Assembly (NCBI GenBank): GCA_018350325.1
Contig: JAEVLN010000009.1
Span: 269,388-333,387 of the forward strand
Length of the DNA: 64,000 nt
Source of the DNA: Globodera rostochiensis
Taxonomy: Eukaryota; Nematoda; Chromadorea; Rhabditida; Heteroderidae
Direction of reading: 5' to 3'
The notes beneath the pieces were generated by a model, which did no database searches, had not been told where the DNA came from, and worked only from the letters and a program-made list of their open reading frames with translations. Shown here one piece after another: positions 50,603-63,181 of this stretch. Position numbers and translations under genes: made by a program. Positions within the stretch are counted from its first letter, which is position 1, and each line of letters begins with the position of its first letter.

Positions 50603-53234
50603 TGATGCTTTAAATAACAAATTAGCTCCCATTCAAAAAGAAAAAACACCATTAAATAGTTTAAGAAATTTGATAAAGCAAAAAAAACAAATGAGAGAAT
50701 TGAATGATCTAATACGGGTTGGGTTTTTCAAGAAATAAATAAAAGACAAAAAGAATGAAAACAAAATGCCACACAATTGGAAAATTAGACGAATTTGAAA
50801 TGAAAGTACGCGCCGTTAAATAATCCAAGGACCATTAGGTATTTGTGCCGTTTTTCCGCCATAAATATTCAGCCAAACCCCAAAAATGCCACACGCAAAA
50901 AGCCAATCGTAAAATGCAGCCATTCAAACAAATGTATTGCTGGCACATCGAAGAAAACAGAGCCTGAACATACAAAAAACGGAGGTTGGGGGGAGGGGGG
51001 GGCACTTACATTTAAATAAAACATAAATAAATTTGAATTGAGTGAATTTGAATTGAGTGATGGGCTGGGGCGGACTCATCCGGGACAAAAAATGAAATTG
51101 GTGAATAAATATGCAAATAAAAAAGCGAAGAAGAGGACGTTTTGGAATGTGAAAGATTATTTTGTGAGGGGAGGGGAGGGAATGGGCGGGGGGGGGGAGG
51201 GAATATTTTATTATTTGTTCAAAAATATTTTTTATGTATTAAAAGTTGGGCAACGAAAAAGAAATGGGCCGATGGGTGGGGGGGGGGGATTGGTGCTGTG
51301 TGTGTAAAACAATTTTTGCCGATGCTCTCAAAGTATTAAGGCGAAAAATGGGAGAGAATTTGAGGGGGGAGGCGTGCAGAGAAACGCTGCGGGGCGAAAT
51401 AGCGGTGCAAAAGCGGAGAGGCGAGACGGCGGGGAGGGGACAGACAAATCGAAAATAAAATTTGGTGAAAATATTTTTATTATTGACAGAGCAACGGGCA
51501 AAAAAGTGGCGGCCGGGGGGGGGGGCTCTGCTGCTTCTGTTGGCAGTTGGGGGGGGGGGGGGCGGGGGGTTGGATGAGTATAAAAGTTGGGAATTTGTGT
51601 CGGAGTGAGCCGCGGCCCGCCCGGGGGGAAAGAGTCGAAATTCTTTTTAATGTTTTAATTCTTTAATCGATTTCCCCCACCCTCCCCCTCCGGCGTTGCT
51701 TAAAACTCCATTCGACAAAGCAAACATTTTATTTATGATTATGTTAAATAAGCACAGTCAACTAAACTGACAGAACAATAACTTTGGCTTCGGTGTGCGA
51801 TTCGTTCGTTTGTTCGCTGTTTTTGTGATGAATCATAAAATAAAATGAAATGAAAGAGTTGGCTTATAAAGTGAAGATTTAAAATTTAATTAGTTTAAGT
51901 TTATTAGAATGCGTTAAATGATTGATTTAGTGCTTTAGGCCCTTCATTTATTGGGTAAAAAGCATTAAATTGGAAATGTTTATGTCATTTTGCCTATTTA
52001 CACCAGCAACAGATGGGCGGGCGGCTGCGGGACGGACTTGCGCGTGCCTTTTAGGAAAACTCAGTCCCCAAATCGCGTTTAAATGTACCGGGCCTGGAAA
52101 TTCAAATTTTTTGGGCCCAGTCCCAACTGAGCCCCGGACAAAACCAATTGATTGTTGGTCAATGTCCCGAATCCCGACCAAATATTCTTATTCCGAGCCA
52201 AAAATGTCAAATCTCGTCGGGTTGCCGGGGGTACGGTTTTAGCCGATTATTGCATTTTATTTTAATTCTTAGACGCGATATTTGAAGAAAGGATTCTTTG
52301 AATGCCAAACATTTTGTGATATTAAAAATGATGAACAAAGTAATAATAATGTGAGAAAGAATTTGGATGGAATAAAAATGAATGGAAATAATTCGCACCA
52401 TTTGAACATTTGAAATATTTCTTCGGCTCAGATTTTATGGCATTTTTAAAGATTAAAAAAAGGATAAATATTTATTTCACATTTTGTGTCCATTTGGTGC
52501 ATTTTTGTTTATTGTCCGTCCGACGGTGCCCACACATTTTAACGTTTTTCATAGTTTTTTATGAAATGTATAAAATAATTTGCGAATTAATGAGAAATAA
52601 AATGCTTTATAAATGTTAATAAAACGGAAATTTATGGAAATGGGCGGACGGAGGCGGCGGAAAGGCGGCGAAGACGCCGGCGGCGACGGGGAGATGAAAT
52701 GAAAGAGCCGCCGCGGGGGGAGCGGCGGCAGCCATTAAATGCGAGAAAATCGATGGAAAAAGATTATAAATTTTATATTTTCGAGATTTGAGGGCCGTCG
52801 GGAATAAAAATAATGCGTTTGGGGGCTAAAATGGCAGAAAATGCGTTAATAAAAAACATAAAAAGTAGTTTTTTTGTCGGCAGCTGTCGTCGTCCAACTA
52901 ACGAAACTTCAAAATTGTTGTTTTTAAACAACAATTTGCAAGAAAATCAGCAAAAATTTGTTCTAAATAATTTTATTTGAAAATGCTTTGTCCGGCCGGT
53001 TGGAATGAGAGGCAAAACTTGAGCAGGTCGGGCGGACGGGACCGGACTAATAAATTCCAATTTTTAGAAATGAAATTTGGCCTTTTTTAATAAATTATTT
53101 TTCTTATTTTAGTCACGGTTTTTGACCGGGTCTTTTTTACTTAGTCCCGATTTTTCAAAAAACCCGACCCCATTCGCGCTTTGTTGGGCGATGCCTGCTG
53201 AGCAATTCCGTAATTATCGGACACATTTTGGGAA
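50603..53234. other. Gene-poor region with poly-G tracts and a GC-rich island
   Basis: No supported gene. Poly-G runs occur near 50991, 51188, 51278, 51513 and 51550. A TATAAAA sits at 51580 followed by GAGCCGCGGCCCGCCCGGGG, which could be a plus-strand core promoter, but no exon follows. A GC-rich island lies at 52640-52740. AT-rich elsewhere. Confidence 0.45.
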
Positions 53235-53605
53235 TTTGTATGTCCGCCAATCATTCTACAGTAAATTCAGTCATTTTACAGTAAATTCAGTCATTTTACA
53301 GTAAATTCAGTCATTTTACAGTAAATTCAGGCATTTACAGTAAATTCACATTTTACAGTACATCTATTCATTCATTCTACAGTAAATTCAGTCATTTTAC
53401 AGTACATCCATTCATTCATTCTACAGTAAATTCAGTCATTTTACAGTACATCCATTCATTTCATTCTACAGTAAATTCAGTCATTTTACAGTACATTCAT
53501 TCATTTCATTCTACAGTAAATTCAGTCATTTTACAGTACATTCATTCATTTCATTCTACAGTAAATTCAGTCATTTTACAGTACATCCATTCATTCTATT
53601 AAATC
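53235..53605. repeat. TTACAGTAAATTCAGTCA satellite
   Basis: Starts as simple 20-bp units (TTTTACAGTAAATTCAGTCA), then becomes a composite of that unit with TACAGTACATCCATTCATTC and its variants, repeated about six times. Confidence 0.95.
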
Positions 53606-56580
53606 AAGGTTCGTGGAAGAAAACCGTCTAAATTCAATTTCATTTTAGAAAATTAATATATTAGCTAAAGATACGGTGTTTCAATTAGTGTTGGACACGA
53701 TACGATAAACTCGATATTTATTTCGGTGTTTTGGATAATTAGGCGATACTAATTGAAGGAAGAATCAGAAGACAAAAAGTGAAAATCCCAAAGATTTCCC
53801 CTGGGGGGCTGACGGTGTGATAGGCGGCGTTAAAACATTTAAAAAAGTCGATTTTTAGTTAGTCTTGACGGTTATTCCGTGAAACGTTCGCCTTTGACTC
53901 GTTTCGAATTTTTGAATGGAAACGAAGACAAAAATGGCCCCTGCTAAACGAAAATCTTTGTAAAATTTCGTCGTGTTAAAATTCTTTATTTTGCAAAATT
54001 TTAATAATTTGACAATTTCCGGCCTGAGTATTTCCATATAAAAATTCAGAAAAATCTTTTTTTTTTGCCGCCCAAAAGTGACCGCGATTCTCAAGGCCCA
54101 ATAAATTCAGTGAGTGCCTTATGGCTTTGAACCTTCTTCGCATTCTGCACGAACATTAATGCGATGCAATTTGTGCAAATGTCAGAACACCCCCCCCCCC
54201 CGGCGTCGTCCATTAATTTTTTTTTCAAAAAATAAAAAAGGAAATTGGATCTGTTTTTGCGCTTTTTGTCCTTTCCCCACACATAACCACCACCCAACCA
54301 CCCAACCACAAGCAACCAACCGCCGACCATTCCCCCAAAATTCCCCCAAAATTCTTTCCCCCCCCCCCCCGCCATCCTTCGCCCCCATTCTCAGCAGCAA
54401 CATTTATTTTCGAGTGGGCCGCCCTAGTTTTTCGGTTTTCGTCGCGAAAATGAGAAAAGCAAAAAGAATTGGAAATTGGGAATTGAGGGGGAAAGGCGAA
54501 GAAGAGACGAAGAATTTTTATGCAATTTTCGTCAAATTTATTTTGTCAAAAAGTGGGACGGACGGCGGACGGGCGGGCACCCCCCCCCCCCAATTACATA
54601 AAATTGAAATAAAAAGAATAAGAAATTGTGGACGGTCGGAGGATGGGTTTTGCGGCTGAGAGAGTGCACAAACTTTAAACAAAAGCATAAAATTCTTAAA
54701 ATATTTGCAGAAACAAAACAAATTGTTTGCATCAGACAAAGTCGGCCGCCACTCAAAGAGTCCAAGAAAATAAAATTAAATTAAAAAACATTTTAATTTA
54801 TAATTTCCTTGGGTCAAATTTGTTGGAAGGATTTGCAACTTCCCGTTCCCGGTGTTTCTTTCAGCCTCTTTTATTTCTCGCTTTGTCATTTACATATTTT
54901 TTGTCATTTTCAAATTAAAAATATTCTCTGGGGTTTATTTCTTATTCGAGTCCCACTCACCTCCAAATTATTTTCAAAATCATTTTTGAGAATGAAATGA
55001 ATGAATTAGTCACCCCCCCCCCCGCCCCCGCCAATCGCATCGGTCGCCGTTTGTCGCAATTATAATACGTATTAACTTTTTGTTTAAGGTGGAAAATTTG
55101 TGCTAAAGATTAAAAGATGGGGCGGGCGACGCGTAACAAACAAATTAAAAGGGGGGGGGGGAGTTTTTACTCTCCGAGAAGCACCGCTAAACCGCGAATT
55201 GAGTGCCCAAATCCATCAGTCAGTCAGCGCCGTCACTGTCTCTGCCCAATGCTTTTTTCGTCACAATTCATTTAATTTATAATTATTTTCATTTTTAATT
55301 TACCATTGCCCGGAGTCACGGGGTGAATGAGGGACACTCTTTCCGTAGTCATGGGACCCCCCCCCCCCCCCTGGGGGTGGAAAAGTGGCAATGAATTTTA
55401 TTTTCGTTATTTCACAATTAAATATAAATTCAGACGGACTGACTGACAGAAGGGAGAGAAGGGAGAGAGGAACACACTCAGCAAGCAGTCGCCGGAGGGG
55501 AGGGATTGAAATGCATAAATAAATATTTTAATGCATTTTCTTAAAACCAAATGTGTAAAATTGGACAAGGCTTTTAGCCAAATGCGAAATTGAAGACGAC
55601 GGATTGATAATGAATGAATGAATGGAGATTAGTTGCCTGACCAGGAAATTATCGGATTAGTCAGTCACCGGTTACAGTAAACTAGAGTAGGCCGGGACCG
55701 GGATTTTTGGGGAAAACCGGGATCGGGATTGAGAAAATTAAAAAACCGGGATTTTATGAGTGACTCCTCTACAGTAAACAAACAAAAAACAAACATTAAA
55801 GTTGGACAAGGCAATAAAATGGAGCTTCTTTTCGGCCAATTCAATCAGAATTCCATTTGAATTACCTAATTTAATTGTGACTGAATTTCGACATATTTCG
55901 GGAGAGCCAAAAAAGGTGAAAAATAAATAAATTCGAAAAGAGTGAACTTTCACATTTCATCAAAAAATCAATGGAATTGACAGAGAAAAGAATTTTGCAT
56001 TTTAATATATTTTTTGAGGCGAAAGTCGTTAAAATGAGATGCTTTTTGATTAGTTTTTAATTGGACTTGTGGAAAATTGTGTGCACATCGAACAAATAAA
56101 CGTTGATAATTTCGAAAAAATAAAATATTTTGTGCAAAATAAAAAGAAATGAAGTTGCGCATCCAAAGAAAGAGGCATTCATTATGTTAAATAATATCTA
56201 AAATTGGATTAATGTTGAAAAGGATTCAAAATTTCAAGAATTTTAAAAAAATCGAAGAGTTGACGTATCCGGACACGGTTTTTTGCACACGACGGCTATT
56301 AGATGAGGAAATCAAAAAACTAACTTAATTATGAGACGATACATTCTTAATTACCCAACAGAAACTTTTTTGTTTGTTTGAATTAGAAGATATTCAAAGG
56401 GCGCCCAAACAGATTTTACAACGTTTTTATTGGCTAAATAAAGTTATACAAAATAAAAGGAAACCCTGGTTTTTAAAAGCTCCATCAAATTTATACTTTT
56501 TATAACAAAAACAAAACAAAACAAAAGTGAATGGAGAATAAGACAAAATTGGCGTTGAATTGATGACTGATTGACTGCGA
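53606..56580. other. Gene-poor region downstream of PNPase
   Basis: AT-rich with long G/C runs near 54189, 54359, 54582, 55014, 55149 and 55360. Short remnants of the GGGACCGGGATTTT-type repeat occur near 55690-55750. No exon with recognisable homology or consistent splicing was found. Confidence 0.45.
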
Positions 56581-59500
56581 TCACCCGGCACTTTTTGCAC
56601 CCGACGGCATTTCATCCGCCGCCGCCGCCGTCGAATTGTCGCTGCCGCCGCCACTGCCCGACGTCACTTTCGCGTTACGGCCGAACAAATTTTGAACCTT
56701 AAATTGTCCAATTTGAGTAAAGTGAAAGTGTAAAGAGCGGCCATTTCAACCCACCGGAGGGTCAATTATTTGGAGAGTTTTGCAGGAGATTCGGTGCTGC
56801 CCGGTGTGCTGGTCCCTGCCGAAGTATTGCACATTAATGCGTTGCCCCACCTGAAAGGGTTTGTTTAAAAAGAGACATATTAAATTATATTTACAAAAAG
56901 AGCAGCACTGGAAAATAGCCGGAAGCATTTTCGATTTGTAATGATCAGACCCTCCCCCCCCCAATTTAAAATGCAATAAAAATGCCCACTTGGAGGCTCA
57001 AACCAATCGCATTCTTTCGTCCAAAGGCCGACAAATCCGAATTACGCATCCAAATTGGCTGAGCGCCCTCACGCAAAGCGACCTGAAAAATGGGAAATTA
57101 TAAATAAAAGGAAAATGACAAGAAAAAAGAGTGCGGTGTTGTACCGGTGATGAGAAACGAAATTTTTGCGATACATTTTTTTTTCTTTATTTCTTAATCC
57201 ATGAAAATTCCGCGGTTTCCAATACTTGTTCTTGCCCCCTCCCATTCGGTTGGTTACACAATAAATATCCCCGGTTTCTATTTGCTATTTATCGGTAAAT
57301 CAATTCTTCAGACTGTGCCAAGAAATTCAACCGGTGCCAAACTGACCATCACTCCGCCCTCCATTATTTGCACAATATCCGCCTTGTAGATGGCGCCGAA
57401 CTGGTAGTGCTCGTCATGATGTTCCTCCAACAGTCTTAAAACAACAAAAATAATTAATATATTCGACCACAAATAATGGTAGGAAAAGGTCTCACTTTTC
57501 GAGCATTTCTTTGCCCTTTCTCATGCACTCTTTGTCAGGTGCAAACAGCGAAATGTTGGAGTCGTCTTCCGAATTAACCTTACAAATTAGAGGGAATTAA
57601 AAGATTGAATAAATTAATTAACTGTTCTTTAGCACCTTCACACCGGTTTCCGCCTCAAGCAGTTTGGCTTTGTAACCGCCCGAGCGGAAAAGGACGGCTC
57701 TTTTGAAGGCGGGCAACGGCATCGTCTCAATGATTGGCACGGACGTTTTGAACTCGGACCTTAAATATTAAAAGATTTTTCCAAATTTATTGGTCAAATA
57801 AATATGTCAAAATTAATGGATAATAAAAATGCCTTGGTTCTGCAACCGTCGCCCGCATCAGTGCCAACACGTGGTCAATGCCCTTTCGACCGCGTTCGAG
57901 AGTCTCTCGAAGAACGCTGAATTTTGCAAGAAATTAATAACATTAAAATCTTCTTTTATGAGGGGTTTAGCGGTAGCCGACAGAAAAGCAACTATTTTAT
58001 ATAGCTCAAAATTAGGAAAATATTAATTTTTCTTGACATTTTTCCAATTTAAGGGCCATGCTCCCTTCCAGCAAAATGCAAGCAATTGATTCCAAAAAAA
58101 ACTCACTCAGCACAAAATCAAACAGCTAACCCGCGGTGCCCCCCCCCCCTCGGGGACTCCAAATTTGGATAAAATTGTTGGACAAAAGTGTAATGACTTT
58201 GATTCGCCCATTCTCACCCAAACGGAAGGCCACAAATTTTGATGTCCATTTGCATGGCGGTGAAGCCGCGTTGGGTGCCCGCAATTTTGAAGTCCATGTC
58301 GCCGGCGTAGTCCTCGTAGCCCATCAAATCCGTCAACAGCGTGTATTTGGTACTTTAATAACAGGATCAGCAAAAATAATTTTTGCAAATTAACCAAAAA
58401 AACAAAACAATTTTTTTGTTTAAATTTATGAACGATTCACCGTTTGCCTTCTCCGTCAGTTAAAAGCCCAATCGCCAGCCCGGCCTAAATTTTTTAGCGT
58501 ATTCAAAAAAAAGCAACCCAACTCGTTACCACGTGATTTGCAAGGAGAGGAACTCCGGCGTCAAAGAGTGCCATGGAACCGGCACAAACGGACGCCATTG
58601 AGGTGGATCCGTTGGACTCGAGCACCTAAAAAGGATAAAATAATCTTTACAAATATTTAACAAAAACATAATTAAGTAAGACTTTTTAGTCGTTTTCAAT
58701 GAATTACCTGGCAGGCCAAGCGGACGGTATAGGGAAACTGTTCGGGCATCACTTGGCGAAGTGCTTTCTCCGCCAAAACTCCGTGCCCAATTTCTCGTCG
58801 ATTGCTAAAACTGCCTAAAAATGACTTTTAAATTGTTAAAAACATTTTTGACAATTCCCACCTCTTTCTTCAAATTCGTTTGTTGCAAATTGCGGAAATT
58901 CGTAGTGCAACATAAACGTTTTCTTGCGTTGAGCGCCAAGCAATTGCTTTAAAAGTTTTTTTTTTAAATTTATAAATATATTTTTTTTTGTAAAAATCAT
59001 ACGGCAATTGCGTCCGGATGGAAAGCCGACTGGGGCGAGTCGAATGTGACCGTGGAAAAAACCTAAAACTATAGGGATTATTTTATATACAGAGGAGGGG
59101 GGGGGGGGGTTCCTGTCGTGAATCTTTATTTTTTGTTTCGTTAATTGGAAACATTTTTTTCTCGTGATTTCGCCAAGCTCAAGTTCCCATGTAAATTTAA
59201 AAAAAAATTTTGGTTCAAAAGTTTGAAAGCGCTATTTTTGTTAAAAACAGCCTTTTATAAATTAGTACAAAAAGTGAGAAATTTGTTTCCAATAGGCACG
59301 TTTAATTCCATTAAAAAGATATTTGAATTTATGAGCTTCAACACGCATAAACCTGTGATTGTCCACGCTGAAACAGTGCCGAGCCGTGCAACTTTTTGTA
59401 CAAGTTCACTCGGCATTCGATGGGACGGAATTCGTCCACTGCGCGTCCGTCGATGCGCCGGCCCGTCTCATGCACAAGCTGGTGATGCAACTTCTTGGCC

Positions 59501-62289
59501 TACAAATTGGTGGTTAGACGGCGGGAAAGTTTTCGGATTTTGTTGAAAATTAAAGCAAAAATCAAATTTCTCGCCATCTGACTGAACGTCGTTCTGAGCT
59601 GAGCCTCGCTGTAATGGCCCGGCAGCCGACTCATCAGCATACGCCAACCTTCGAATATCTGAAAAATAAACTTTTGCAGAAACGACGACCGACTCGAATT
59701 CTTTTGGTCTCCCATTGTCAATTACTCAATGACCAGCCCCCACCTCGTCCATGGCTTCGGCTCGCGACATTTTGGTGTGGGTAAAGTCCGTGAAAATCGC
59801 CTCCAGCGCCCCCTGGCACACTTCGCACCGTTCGGACAGTTCGGCCAACGAATCGTCAGTGAGGGCGGGGTCAGGAACCTAAAGGAAGCCTAAACTAATA
59901 CCCGTCTGCCGAGGCGCCTCCCCCCCCCTCTTTTATCTGGGGACCGGAAAGGAAAGAGCGGAAACGCAAAATTTATTCCAATTTCCTTCGATTTTTTCCT
60001 ATTTCCTTAACAAAATTCAAAGTTCCCGCCGGCTGCGCTTGTCGGCGACCCAAAGCTCGTCTTAAGCAAAATCTTGAGGAAAAATCGCTTTTAATAAAAT
60101 CGTTTATTTTCTTAATGGGTTCCCCTTTTTTGCCAATTTGTGGCAACGTTTTTGTTCGGACTTCGTATTTTCTGCTTCCCACAGCTTTGACCAATCGCTG
60201 AATGGCCGCATGTGTCTTATGGACGGCGTCAAAACCTTTGTGCATCGCCTCAACTGAAAATTAAATTTTGTTTTCCATGAGAGTTCACAATGAATGGAAT
60301 TGCCCCTATTTTTGCCAACCTACCGAACTGCTCGGTGTTCACCTCTTTCCCCTCCATCTCCACCATCAGCACCCGTCGCGCGTCATTCGTCGTGTCGGGT
60401 TCGTCTTCATCCACTTGCCTTGTGCCGGCAAACACCAAATCCATGGTGCTACGCTTAAGCACCTCACGGCTCGGGTTCAGAACCACCTTTTTTGAAAAAA
60501 AGGATAATTGAATGGTCTTAATTGCATAAAGATTTCGATCCAACCAGGGGATCAAAGAATCGGTGGGTCAAATCCGTTTTGAGGCTAACCCGTCTCATAT
60601 TCGCATCAGATTTTAAAGCTGTTCTACGGAGTGACCCGCTTCGTCAGAGTGAGCTTTGTTTTTTTTCAATATTTATTTATCGTCGCACATTTCCGTCCAC
60701 AATTCCGACGCGCACCGCCGCCGTCGTACATCGCAAAGGCACTGGCGAAAGCGCGAGTGCAGCTGCGGCGACATTTATGCCTAAAACGGTGCTGTCGCCG
60801 CTGTCCGGGTCCAACGCCAACGGCTTACAGACAACCTTTAAAAAAATAGTTTAAATTTTCCAATCCCATCGTTGGACAAAACGAATTTTTAAAAATTAAT
60901 TCAAAAAGTTCGAATTCTTTTGAAAAAAGGGACGCCATACCAGAGATCAAATCCTTAAACTTATTAAGGAATAATATAATCTCTCTTTTCCGAAAAGCAC
61001 TGACATGAATTCGACCGGGAAAGTGCGGCGGAATGGTCGGGCGGAGAGAGCGGTCGATGATGCGAGAAATGGTGATTTGCTGCTCGTCGTTGGAAAGTTC
61101 TCTGAGAAAATATTTTTTAAATCCGAAAAAATTCAAATCGACAAAGAGAGTACTTGCGAAAATAGTTGGAAGGAATACGGCCGATGGCCGACGCGGACTG
61201 GCGGAAGTCGACGGTCAGTGCCAAACCATTGGAAAACTAAAAATATTTTAAGCAAAATTTGACTCCAAAAGCGATTGATTAATGATTAACAAATTGGCCA
61301 TGGGTTCTTGTAACCCAGAAAACAGAAACAATTACAGGGTTTGTTGTTGATCCATCCTTTTTGCGGGAACTGCTCGACGTCATCTCCGCCTCTTCTTCTT
61401 CTTCCGATCGCTGAATTTCCTCTGACATGCCCTCTTCTTCTTCCTCCTCATATCGTCCATCATTTAAGTTTCTTTCGACCGAAATCGCCTCCTCGTCCAC
61501 CTCTTCGAGCAGTTCATCCACTGACAAAGAAGGTTCGATGCACTTGCTCACCACAGTGCATAAAATCTAATTAATTTTTTCTTTTATTTTTTGGTAGCCG
61601 TTTTTTTAAATCTCAAAAAGACAGAGAAATTTGGCCGACCGCGTTGTCCTCCCCCCCGTCGTCAGTGCTGCCCGCCTCGCGCGTGGAAAGGACGACGGAA
61701 GCGGCGGTTAAACGCGCCACCCAACCCGCGCGAAACTCCCACTGCGTCCCGTCGGCGTGTTGTAACCGTTCGGCACGCTGCTGACGAACGCGGCCAGGGG
61801 AAGTACTGAAAATAATGATACAAAAAGGAATCGTTATTTTATAAAAAAAAATCCGGGCATGTTAGTAGAACTCGAATACGACTAAATTCGAATCCGTCGT
61901 CCAAATTTAGCAAAGTGATTGGACCTTCGAAATGTTCGAATTCGGCTACGGGGTGGTTCGATATTGATCCAATTTAAGTCAAATTCGGATTCTACGACCT
62001 CAAAAACCTAGAACAACAACTTTTTTTTCTCGACAATGTAATTTTTCCTCTTTTCGTTAGAGAAAAAATAAACCAAACCCCAGGGGAATTCCGGAAATTC
62101 CCTCCTTCCCGCCTCCCAACAAAAAATGAGTAATTTTTTATTTTAAAAAAAACAATATTCGAACCTATTGGCGACGTTTGTGGCATCTGTTGATGAAAAT
62201 CGAGTTGTGCGGCGGCTAAAGCGTAAAAGGGCGACTTTACTTCCACTTGCGGAGGAAGACGACGGTCGAAGACAGCGTCCAAAAATCAT
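56581..62289 (-). CDS. Mitochondrial polynucleotide phosphorylase (PNPT1)
   Basis: PNPase degrades RNA 3'-5' with phosphate, mainly in mitochondria. Exon 1 (62165-62289) encodes a basic, Ser/Arg-rich leader including [16 protein letters not shown], a plausible targeting peptide. Exon 2 (61640-61805) has [18 protein letters not shown]. Exon 3 (61336-61566) has ILCTVVSK, then about 60 acidic residues. Exon 4 (61154-61236) has [20 protein letters not shown]. RNase PH domain 1 continues with [15 protein letters not shown] (about 61050). RNase PH domain 2 includes [73 protein letters not shown] and [16 protein letters not shown] (58270). The KH-like part has [16 protein letters not shown] and the S1 region ends near [18 protein letters not shown] (about 56800). 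It stops at 56581 after a Gly/Ala-rich tail. Exon phases 1-4 are consistent. Confidence 0.94.
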
Positions 62290-63181
62290 TAATTATAAGT
62301 AGGGCTTAATTTTGGACGTTTAAATCCATGTTTTGTTCAGAAAAAATAAGCATTTATTTACAACGGCGAAAGCAGAAGGGCTTTCAAAATACCAGTTTGG
62401 CATGACTATGGAACCGATTAGGTCGAACATAATATCAAATGAAAGCACGCGATGAATTAGCCTTATCATTAAGCTAATGCTTTGCGATTGGACAAAGTTA
62501 AAAAAGTTATGGCTAAAAAGTAAGAACTCAAAAAATGGCCATTTTTGGAGGTTTACTGCTTTCATTTGGTATAATATTACAGCAAGTTTTGTAGGGCAAG
62601 CTACAGAAAGTTATAAAGCATTCGACCTTCCGCGGACCGCAAGCCCGTGTTCCGACAAATTAGACTTTGAAACTTTTGTTATGGTTCGCGAATTTTTTAA
62701 AATTCAAATTCTCCCGGCGGGAGTCGGTACAAATATTATGCTTAGGAATTTACCTAATTTAAGATCCTCAAACTTGTTAAATTAAGCTTGGCATCTTACT
62801 TTAATCGAACCTAATTAATGTCGGATAATTTTTGATTTTATGGTATACTAAGTAATTGGACAATACAATTAATTATTCAAGCCACATTTAATTCTGTGAT
62901 GCTATCTAAAAGCAAATATTTCAAAAAGCGATTTTTTTCACAAATCATTCAAATGTTTTTCCGTTGTCCTTACAAACGATTTGGAAATATCCTAGGGACT
63001 TTTTGTCCGCAAATCTAACAAAATGCGTCAAAAATTCTAAATTTTCTGCCTATCGGCTCCACCAACCAACCCCTTCCCCCAACAGAAGTGAAGCAGAATC
63101 CTCAAAAAACTTTGTTAAAATCTTCATTCCGACGCAAAAAACACGAAAAACAATTGATTCGTTTAGATCTTTGGAGCGTTT
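62290..63181. other. Intergenic between TIMM29 and PNPase genes
   Basis: AT-rich 890 bp, upstream of PNPase and downstream of the TIMM29 homologue. No feature recognised beyond a stray GCCTATCGGCTCCACC at 63050. Confidence 0.5.

Noticed and set aside
51570..51625. TATAAAA followed by a GC-rich stretch as a promoter
   Set aside because: No exon or transcript-like structure follows; kept only as a remark in the region entry.
61618..61810. Possible separate small gene upstream of PNPase
   Set aside because: The exon splices in phase to ILCTVVSK and supplies the missing start of RNase PH domain 1, so it belongs to PNPase.
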